Assembly: GCF_921293095.1 (NCBI RefSeq)
Contig: NC_060259.1
Span: 47,039,812 to 47,103,811 of the forward strand
From: Ischnura elegans
Taxonomy: Eukaryota > Arthropoda > Insecta > Odonata > Coenagrionidae
Length of the DNA: 64,000 nt
Direction: 5' to 3'
Below the pieces are notes generated by a model that saw only the letters and a program-made list of their open reading frames with translations, made no database searches and was not told the origin of the DNA. Numbering within the stretch: position 1 is the stretch's first letter; each line of letters starts with the position of its first letter. This document shows positions 56,280 through 64,000 of this stretch, in pieces. Position numbers and translations under genes: made by a program.

Positions 56280-56684
56280 CTAGGTTTGGTGGTAAAAGTC
56301 AAGGTGTGAGTCGAGAAAGTGAATTTTTAAATTCATATTGCAGCCCATTTTTTGGTAAAATTTAATTAGATTAGCCACGAGATTCCGGTTATTTTCAGCC
56401 ACGATATTTCCTAGAAAATGTTCAAATACATTTTGAATGCGTTTCACACGCTTTTTTTCATCGAACTCGATTGTCGAAATTCCAAACACTTCGGCAATTC
56501 TCTAATCCTTGCAAATTGTACAAATTCCATCTTTGATCTTTGCCTCACTGAATTTTTGTTTCAAACAAGTAGTACCAGAACCATTTTTTCCATGGATTTC
56601 ACGAAATTTTAACAATCCCTCATTTACTATGTACAGGCGGCAAAAGGTTATTTTTCGGTTCGACCAAAGGCTGAAAAAGATCAT
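56280..56684 (-). pseudogene. Transposase-like conserved protein fragment of the long-TIR family
   Basis: Minus-strand frame with one stop: KFSEAKIKDGICTICKD, a stop, VFGISTIEFDEKK, VFEHFLGNIVAENN, LVANLIKFYQKMGCNMNLKI, HFLDSHLDF and then a stop. From memory of the family, this order (EAKIK-GI..., FLGN..E-N, Y..MGC.M-LKIHFL-SHLDF) is shared by large uncharacterised invertebrate proteins thought to be transposon-encoded. A search is needed to confirm it. The N-terminal and C-terminal parts are missing here. Copy 1 at 22.5 kb lacks this segment entirely. Confidence 0.7.
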
Positions 56685-58074
56685 TTTTGCATCGATGAAC
56701 GAGTGCTTTACAAGTGTCTTATGTTTTTTTCTTTCTCTGCTATCCCACTCGCAGATGAAGCAACAATATTTAGTGTAGCCAAGCTGTTAAACTAGTAAAA
56801 TTGCAATTATTTGCGAAATGCCACAAATTTTCCACTTTTTTTTCGCAGTGATTTTTTTCTTATAGTAACTGCGTATGTTTCAATATCCTCACTTCTCGAC
56901 TCCCAAACCCCATTCTTCGCCTTACTCCCTCCCTTCAAGCACCAAGACCTATGTAAGGAAGAACTCCCAAGACTTATGTGGCACTTGATAATGTTGTTAG
57001 TAACAGCGAAACACGTCGTGCTAAAATAAAACCCAGTGGAATTATTGCAATGTCTAATTTTACCAGTATTAAGAACTTCCACCGCATCGTGCCTCACATC
57101 ATACAAGGTAAGGTTGTTTTCTTGTGAAAAAACAAATTTAAAATCGTCATGGCGAGATCGATGCAATTTGTATTTGGATACATTTTCGTATTAGGGTCCA
57201 GCAACTTGCAACCCTTAAATTGTGATCCTAAGAATTCACTCTTCTTTTAGGACAAATTTAAATCGCGCATTATATTATTTAAATCCTCTTGCGTTTTAAA
57301 ATGAAGGTCCATCAGATTTACTCAGTCCAAAATTTGGGTCCTAGTTTCCGTATCCTTCATTCTCACGTTCTTGATTACTTTCCGAATATTCACTGTTGTA
57401 AAAAAAATTATTTGTTCCGAACTTCTAAATTTTTAGAGTGAGGTATTGATAGTGTCGCTGTTTCCAAATTATTTAGATATTTTACTGTGTGTTTGACTTC
57501 CTTTAATTTTTCAAACAAAAATAACAGCCTGAAAAATGATCCTTTGTATCCCGCCAAATCTTGGGCACGGCAAAATTCTTATGATGTTTTACCTCAGTCC
57601 AACCAGTAAGAAGCTAAACATAGGTGCCACACATCACATTAGGAACACATCCATTATCTTGGTGAACCAACAGACAGTCAAAATAAAGCTTATAACAATG
57701 TCTCAAAAAGGGAGTAATCCGCCTTTGAGCCTGAAAAGAAATTTCGCCGCACAAGTACCAAAAGTTAACGGGATGGTTCACGCACTATCTAGGCCTAATT
57801 AAAGCTAAGCCACTTCTCTGGGATTATTATGTAATAAGCTTTATTTTCTGCGAGCAACAACATTCTTAAAACCATCTTCAGGGAAAAACAAACGTCTTCA
57901 CGCACCTACAGTTGGTCACATACTGATGTTAAGTGGCAGCTGATTCAGCATTGCTTAGAACAAAGCGATTATTATTATTATAGTATTCTACCGATTAAGG
58001 TAGGTTTCCATGGAGTGTTCAAGAAGTGATCTGGAAGCCTCCCTTTCCTTCCAGCACTGCCTTCTTTAATTAAT

Positions 58075-59459
58075 TTAAGGCCTAATCCCTTTCAATCTAT
58101 CTAAAAATCCTATTCTTTTCCTTCCCCTCCCTCGTTTTCCTGACATTCTACACTCTAACACCTTTTTCAACATCCCCTCCCCGCTAAGCACTAACTCCAT
58201 CCATACCTTCTGTCTCCTCCGTATCTCATCTAAAAGCTGCCTCTCCTCGCCAATCATATCCAGCACTTTGTCGTTCCTTTCCCTCTCCGTCCATTTCACC
58301 CTCTCCATTCTTCTCCATACCCACATCTCTAATGCCTCCAACCTTCTCTCGTCTTCTTTCCTCAAAGTCCACGTTTCCGCACCGTAGAGAGCTACACTCC
58401 AAATCAAACTCTTCACTAACCTTTTCTTTTAACTCTTACGTAACGATCCTCTCAGAAGCTCCTTCCTGTTCATGAACGCCTCCTTTGCTAGTGCAATTCG
58501 CTTCCTGATGTCCTTGCTACTGTGTCCGTTTTCCTCTAATGTGCTGCCCAAATTGTTAAACTGCTCGACCTGTTCAAGTTTCTCCCCACCTACTTTTATC
58601 TTGAGTCTCACATTCCTCGCTCGCGATACGTTACAAAACCGCATTACCTTAGTCTTCTTGTGATTAATCCTCGTCCCATACTCCTAGCACCGCTCGTGTA
58701 ACGCATCCACTAGAGCCTGTAGTCCCCTCGCTGACTGACTAATCAGCGCCTGATCATCCGCGAACCTTACCGATTTCAACATCATTCCTCCCACTTTTAT
58801 TCCAGCTTCTTTTTCATCCCACACTTCCCTTACCATCTCTTCAGCGTACACGTTAAAGAGCAGCGGCGATAGAGGACAACCTTGCCTCACACCTCGGCCG
58901 ATGCTTGCCCACCCAGATTCTCCGTCCGCTACCCTCACTTGCGCAGTCTGGGCCATATAAAGATTACGAATCAGTCGTCTGTCCCTCCAATCTACACCTG
59001 TTCTCTTCAGAATATCCATTAACTTACCCAGTTCACCCTGTCAAACGCTTACTCAAAATCCACGAAACAGGCATATACATCCTGGTCATATTCTAGGTTC
59101 CTCTCCACGAGGGACCTCATTATTGCTATTGCATCTCGAGTTGACTTCCCTTTTCTGAAACCAAATTGATCTTCGCCCAAATACTCGTTTGCCCTGGCCT
59201 CCATTCGTCTGTTCAATATCCTCAGTACCACTTTCGCCGCATGCTATATTAGGCTGACTCTTCTATAATCTCCGCATTCCACAGCTTTCTTCTTTGTCGG
59301 AAGCGGAATTAAAACCGTCTTCACGAAATCCTCCGGCCAACATCCCTCCTCATTGATCCTGCGTACTAGTTCGAATAACCTTTTCTTACTACCCTTTCCT
59401 AGATTCTTCAGAAGCTCACACGGGATATTGTCCACGCCTACTGCAGGGTTCCCACTCAA
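58075..59459 (-). pseudogene. RTE reverse transcriptase and C-terminal domain (downstream exon of the split ORF)
   Basis: From 59459 downward on minus: AVGVDNIPCELLKNLGKGSK, LIPLPTKKKAVECGDYRRVS, LRILNRRMEARANEYL, EDQFGFRKGKSTRDAI, CFVDFE (motif A), DILKRTGVDWRDRRLIRNLY, GRGVRQGCPLSPLLFNVYAE (motif B), SVRFADDQALIS (motif C, FADD intact), MRFCNVSRARN, EQFNNLGSTLEENG, then WSVALYGAETWTLRKEDERR and GKRGRGRKR near the end. The full set of RT motifs is present. Three or four frame breaks (near 59045, 58680, 58430) and stops make it non-functional. Confidence 0.93.
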
Positions 59460-59639
59460 CCGTGAAGACCTTAAAACCGTGAATTAGCCGTGAATTTCGT
59501 CTACCGTGAAAAAACCTGGAAAAAGCCGTGAATTTCACTATGAAACCTTAAAAATATCTCAATATTGATAATAATACTACGATTGCCTGATCAAATGCGA
59601 TATGTTAATCATGTTACATGGTCAGGCACGCATAGACTC

Positions 59640-59852
59640 TTAGTCTACGCATTTATCTACACACCAATATTCGAAGTGTAGTAATTGCTCCATACTGTAT
59701 GACGACACATCGACCAATATTTTCCATTTTAATGGTGGAAGTCTGTTATTTTGTTTAAGCTTTTCAATATCAGTGATAGCTTGGGATGGACTTGTATTCG
59801 AAAAAGAACGAATGAAATAACCTGCATTTCTAATGGACCCAGAATGAACCAT
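59640..59852 (-). pseudogene. Possible transposase C-terminal remnant of the hAT-like element
   Basis: A 70-codon minus-strand frame with a coding-like end: SPSQAITDIEKLKQNNRLPP, LKWKILVDVSSYSMEQLLHF, EYWCVDKCVD, stop. It sits 200 bp inside the left terminus, where the ORF end of the element would be expected. No hAT dimerisation motif is recognisable, so its identity is open. Confidence 0.35.
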
Positions 59853-60120
59853 TAACGAAAATTATCTGATTTGTAGCTCGAAGTTCGGTTCCCACACAAA
59901 ATTAGGGCACATGCCATATGCTTCGAAATATGAATTTGCCATTGGAATTATACTTAAGGAAACATTTCTACGGCAAATAGACTTTCAATTGATGGCAATA
60001 GCTCTCAATAGACTACGCTCACCTCGTCGAATTTATGATAATAATGAAGTAAAAGTGAAAATAACGTGTTTAAGCAGGTATTTATTTGGTTTTTATATAT
60101 TTAAAACCAAGTGCATTATA

Positions 60121-61980
60121 CAGTGGAACCCCGATCTATTGTACCCGCATTCATCGTTCGCAGTTCCTGGTCCCACATAAAGTTCCTCGCGGTCCCGTCG
60201 TATAATTTCCCTGCATCCATCGTTTGACGAAAATGAGACGAAGACGTTTACATCGTGTTGTTTGTGGCTAATAAAGCAGACACCCCCAAGAGATTGAATT
60301 ACTATAAGGGGAAGCTGAGTGCCGTGGGATAGTTACATTAGCGCATTTTCCAAGATCCGCTATCCCCCTCCACTCAGAACTCGCCTCCCCCCTCTGAAGC
60401 TTTCTTCCTCTTCTCTGAAATAAAAAAAGGCCTCAGCCCGCGCAGGGATCGTATTACGAAGACCTAAGCTTCGAAAAAAATATCGAGTTACACGAGAACA
60501 ATGGAAACGTGTTTAGCCCCCCCCCTTTTCTCACCTAGTGACCTTTTTCAGCCTAACTGCTTCAAAGTTTACAGTTTCTGGAGGTAAACTGCTGCATGAA
60601 TCACCTATTAGCCCAAAAGGTGTCTTACAATGAATTTCGGCAATTGGCATTATACTTTTATTACAATGAAATATTTGTCAAGTGCACGTAATTCAAAAAA
60701 GAATGAGAGCAAACACGATGTATTTCTAACGTTATTTAAGCATTTAAAACAAGAAAATAGTTGGAAATATACAAAGATGATTTCTGGCGAAACGCGATAT
60801 CCTCGTAGCTGAGCTCCTAGGCAGTTAATGTGGCATTTTTCCGAAAACAGAATCTCAGGTTATTATCAGTTATCAACTTACGTGTTATACTATAAGTCTC
60901 ACTTGTAAGAGTTACTGTGGAATCTTCTCAGGATATTTTGTTTCTCCCTACCTACAATCAGAAGTCATCTACTCATTTTTCGCTACGATAATTAGAAAAG
61001 AATGGGTAAGTTGCCTTCTCTTTAGAACAAAAAAATTCATGGCGCAGTCAGATGTTTATGCTTCACCCTCTGCAGTATGTTTGCGTAAGACGTACGCGAT
61101 AGCATCAGTTCCGAACTTCACCTCGCACGAGTGGTTCCGTACTTTCCAGGGTGGGTTGACTTCAAACTAGCGAGTGTTTTTCGTGTGGGTTTAATAAAGT
61201 AAGGTTTAATTTTTTTTATCCGTTTGGACCATCGCCCTTCCGAAAAAACAAGTGAGTACTTTAAAAGATGGACTTACAATAATTGAATATGAAGAAAAGC
61301 ATCCGGGTAGAAGCGCGTGAATATTGGAGAATACCTCGGGCTGTCCGCTAGCACATGACGGTAGGTGTGGGGGTAGAGCGAGCTACCAGGTGAAAACAAG
61401 AAGTGGGACGAAGCCGAGGCTCAGGCGGGCGTGCCGCTGACGATTAACGCAACAATGTTCACGCTTTACACATGGCCTAAATTACGTGAAAAATATATGT
61501 ATAAGATAGGAACATTACAAATAATTGACTATTTTTGGCCTATATAATCTGTCTCACAACCAATCACTTCGCCGGCGAAAGCGGTTGTTCTAGGCACAAA
61601 ATTCACATTGCTCTCGTGAATACGTGTACTGTAAATGGCATTTGTTGGATTTTTACATCAGAGAGAAATCCATAATAGCAGGGTAAATGCCGAGTGGAGA
61701 GCAAACATTTTTAGTGAGGTGGCGTGTTCCTTTAGGATATTTGAAAGAGATATTATTCGAATCAACAACATGACGTAAGTGTCTCGATAAGGTACTAGTA
61801 TTCCTGTAATTGGCTAAAATCTTCTTTGAATCCTTTGACAAATGTCATAATTACGCGCCAAAATCCTGCGTTTTCTGGGACATAGGCAACATATCCAAAC
61901 ATTCCCGCAGCGATCGTTTTCCCGCATTCATCGTTTTTTTCGCCCATAACCCCGAAAAAAGATAGATCGAGGTTCCACTG
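60121..61980. mobile_element. pogo-like TA transposon nested in the hAT-like element
   Basis: Ends CAGTGGAACCCCGATCTAT and (right, reverse complement) CAGTGGAACCTCGATCTAT, TA on both sides, 1860 bp. CCCGCATTCATCGTT occurs just inside both ends. The frame near 61240-61320 reads PKKQVSTLKDGLTIIEYEEK HPGRSA (written in two parts), then a stop; it resembles the start of a CENP-B/pogo-type helix-turn-helix (basic, then LK-x-LxIIxxxE). No DDE domain is visible. Confidence 0.85.
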
Positions 61981-62621
61981 TAATTATATGAAATTGATTA
62001 TTACATTCTATAAACAATTTAGTAAATATTTTCGGCGATTTCAGAAAGATTGGGTAAGGGAAATTTGGTTACTGTGCGGTAATAACAACGTGCGCAAGAA
62101 ACAATCTCTCGGCGAGGAATTAAAAAAGGACTTCCGGTGTTCAGACGGAAGAAGGTCCTGAGGGCATTCGCATATTTAAAGGAGGCCATGGTATTTGGCG
62201 TCCGGGCAAGAGTGGTTGGGTTGGGCCTTTAGTTGGCCCTGAATTTTCCAAACGTTGACGTCATAAAAGATTTCTGTTTTCATTGTGGCGTTTACATTCA
62301 CGGCGTATGTCGCGTACGTTAATTTTTATGTAATTTAGGCCGGTGATTTTCCTATTGTTGACTTATAAACGGATCATGAATTTGACGACATTGAGACCGT
62401 GAAAATCTGAAAAAAACCGTGAAAACTTGGAAGAAAAACCGTAACAACCTGATAAAACCGTGAATTTCATTATTAAGGTAGAGTGGGAACCCTGTACTGC
62501 TTCCCTAGCTTTCATATCACGAAGTGCTCTCTCTATTTCCTAATCTAATATCCCCGGCCCAAGATTAGCATCCTCCACTGCACTTTCCTCTAGAGTCAAT
62601 CTCTCCGGCCTGTTTCCTCCG

Positions 62622-62985
62622 TCATACAGATCCGCACGTTGTTATTACGTCCACGTATTCCTTCCATCTACTCTGTACCTCTTCTCGCTCGGTTAGCATC
62701 CTCCCATCTTTAGCCTTAATTTTGGACATGGCTTGTCCTCTTTTGCCGCCCGATAGCGACTTAACTTTGGCGTACAACGCGCCTACTTCTCCATCCTTCT
62801 GGAACTTTTCCATTTCCTCACACTGTCTTTTCCACCAAGCCTCCCTTGCCCTCTTAGTTTCACGTCGTAATCGATTATTTAGTTCCCTTTACATTCTTTT
62901 GTCCTGTTCTGTGTCCACGTTCTTCCACTTCCTTCTTTCCTCCATTGCTTTACCATTGCCTCCGTAACCCAAACCGCCAGTGTAG
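62622..62985 (-). pseudogene. RTE LINE linker region (upstream part of the split ORF)
   Basis: On minus: MEKFQKDGEVGALYAKVKSL, SGGKRGQAMSKIKAKDGRML, TEREEVQSRWKEYV. This is the basic linker with IKAKDGxxLT..E...RW.EY before RT, as in RTE elements. Further 5', RLGGKDSVRKWK-type words continue to about 62950. It joins to the RT part after removal of the hAT-like element. Confidence 0.85.
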
Positions 62986-63336
62986 CTCTAGGGGGTCATG
63001 GGAACGCGCAATCCTTTCCACCGCGACAAGGTTGTAGCCCAAGGGAAAGGAACAAAACGATACGATAGTACAAGTTTAAATGTATTTTGATAGGATAGGA
63101 AGGCATGATATCGTAGGACAAAATGTTTTGTCAGGAAAATTTTATTTTCACCTGCTCATCCTATCAAGATATTTAAATGAATTAAATTATAACTTTCGTA
63201 AAATCATACATTAAGCTGCCCTTAAAAAAACTAGACGTGATAGAAAGAATCTACGCACAGATTCGGAATATGCGCGAAAAGTAAATCTAAGATCACTCGA
63301 CAACGTGTCTAGGAGAAAATCTATGTTGACCAGAGT

Positions 63337-64000
63337 AATCGGCTCCCTGTTTTTTTCAGTACACACCAAGAAAAGAAATCTGATATGGCGTTTTTGTTTT
63401 TAGATTCCTGTCTTCTTGCATCCGCAGGATCATGTGAGTACGATTTTTTAGTGATTTGAAGCTCGTCGATGGTGTTGGTGTTGTTCGTCCTTCTGTTTGT
63501 CCTGAATGGTCGAAAACGGCAAAGGCGTTTTTTACCTTTCGGGTACCTCATTTGCATACAGAACAGGCAAAATAGCCGATGAACAGTTGTGAATTGTTTT
63601 CGGCTTGGGCTTTTAGCAATATGAACGTAATAAAACGTGCCATCAAACAAATAAAACCTTTAGATTATCACCAGACAATTGGCGCAAATAATATCTACGA
63701 AGCTTTGCGAATATCGTAAGAAAACTACAAATAATAGTGGTTAGACCCTCAGACCCTCTCTGCGCGGCTCACTACTCCGACTTGTCTTTTGTTTTTGATA
63801 GATAAAAATTATGGTGGTGGTAGTACGGCTCTTCACACCTGTTTTTCCTTATTAAGTATATATAAGATGGTCACATCAAAGTTGTCTTTCCCCTCCAAGA
63901 CGAATACCTATCCGTTTTCCCATATCCGTCTTGCCAAAAGCCACTATACTAGAAATTTGCAAAAAACGATCTTTGACGATTAGAGGAAAAATAGTCACAA
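63337..64000. other. No assignable gene
   Basis: Right flank of the long-TIR transposon. The minus frame 63321-63650 overlaps the TIR and has no motif. Nothing else is supported. Confidence 0.4.

Larger units (their letters stand above)
59444..62494. mobile_element. hAT-like transposon with 5-bp TSD, 3.05 kb
   Basis: Perfect 14-bp inverted ends CAGGGTTCCCACTC / GAGTGGGAACCCTG and a TACTG duplication on both sides (59439-59443, 62495-62499). CCGTGAA words repeat inside both ends (59459-59540, 62396-62465), all in the same plus orientation. CAGGG ends with a 5-bp duplication fit the hAT5-type branch by Repbase usage; that is inference. Minus ORF 59640-59852 may be a transposase relic. A 1.86-kb pogo-like element occupies its centre. 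Confidence 0.88.
57970..63049 (-). mobile_element. RTE-type LINE, 5'-truncated, ~2.0 kb net, with 12-bp TSD
   Basis: Flanked by GAACAAAGCGAT (57958-57969) and GAACAAAACGAT (63050-63061), 11 of 12 matching. The 3' end (left) carries an ATAATAATAATAAT tail in minus sense. The 5' part starts inside the linker, so the endonuclease is missing. The ORF is interrupted by a 3.05-kb hAT-like element at 59444-62494. Joining the two sides restores EAVGVDNIPC across the site, with a 5-bp duplication. Its age is probably moderate: stops and frameshifts are few. Confidence 0.9.
55932..63336. mobile_element. Long-TIR DNA transposon, copy 2, split by a LINE
   Basis: The left TIR starts ACACTGGTCAAC (55932) and holds GTGCTGATTCCGAATTTGGG. 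The right TIR (63215-63336) is its inverted partner and ends GTTGACCAGAGT. The interior 56690-57930 is homologous to copy 1 at 22787-24300. The RTE LINE at 57970-63049 separates the body from the right TIR. Without insertions the element is about 2.3 kb. It encodes a conserved protein fragment at 56280-56684 (minus). Confidence 0.78.

Noticed and set aside
23406-57802. Conserved ~90-aa protein shared by the two long-TIR copies (23406-23678 and 57536-57802)
   Set aside because: Both are open, but replacements and indels are spread without codon bias and the opposite strand is partly open too; not enough to call a gene.
58075-59459. Host gene encoding a reverse transcriptase-like protein
   Set aside because: It is an RTE LINE with a target duplication, 3' tail and frame breaks.
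1-64000. Operons, CRISPR arrays, rRNA genes, prophage or plasmid features
   Set aside because: Searched by eye; the window has eukaryotic TE content and splice signals and none of these structures.

Overview
This is an AT-rich stretch of animal nuclear DNA, most likely from an arthropod, and it is almost entirely transposable elements (TEs) and their debris. The TE types support this: RTE-type and jockey/CR1-type LINEs, GIY-YIG Penelope-like elements, tRNA-derived SINEs, pogo-like TA elements, piggyBac, and hAT elements and MITEs. Spliceosomal signals (TTTATTTACAG, GGTAAGT) are present. There are no prokaryotic operons, rRNA genes or CRISPR arrays. The species cannot be named from the sequence. 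The only recognisable host-gene material is one broken aldehyde dehydrogenase exon (17534-17732). A short possible terminal exon near 0.7-1.0 kb is unidentified.

Layout. 1-8 kb: a possible exon pair; a head-to-head pair of Penelope 3' ends joined by a 55-bp-arm hairpin; SINEs; RTE fragments on the minus strand. 8-16 kb: three copies of one roughly 300-bp hAT MITE, each with a perfect 8-bp target duplication; a GC-rich island; a frameshifted Penelope 3' end; a jockey-like reverse transcriptase (RT) fragment. 16-22 kb: a region rich in GTGATT/AATCAC motifs, the ALDH exon and mostly unassigned DNA. 22.5-24.5 kb: a DNA transposon with roughly 110-bp terminal inverted repeats (TIRs), containing a pogo-like MITE. 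24.8-26.5 kb: a TA element with a second TA MITE inside its right end. 26.9-28.4 kb: an element with GGGCCCGTATTCTGTA ends and an internal minisatellite. 28.8-31.3 kb: a large pogo-like element containing a SINE. 33.7-34.6 kb: a TTAA-flanked MITE. 36.3-42.8 kb: jockey-like fragments around a composite insertion whose core is a 3-kb TTAA element carrying a decayed piggyBac transposase, a candidate two-exon gene and palindromic minisatellites. 42.9-51.9 kb: two inverted arms, one split by a 4-kb transposon with CCCAGACAGCACAC termini and GTATAC arrays. 52.6-55.1 kb: jockey-like 3' pieces. 55.9-63.3 kb: a four-level nest, in which the long-TIR transposon is invaded by an RTE LINE, that by a 5-bp-TSD hAT-like element, and that by a pogo-like element.

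Nothing here forms a working pathway. The value of the window is as a record of TE invasions. Paralogous empty sites inside the window allow several insertions to be checked to the base: the pogo MITE in the long-TIR copy, the 4-kb element in the inverted arm, and the hAT-like element inside the LINE reading frame. The strongest candidates for something poorly described are the CCCAGACAGCACAC element, the TTAA/piggyBac element with its second gene, and the long-TIR family with its conserved protein.
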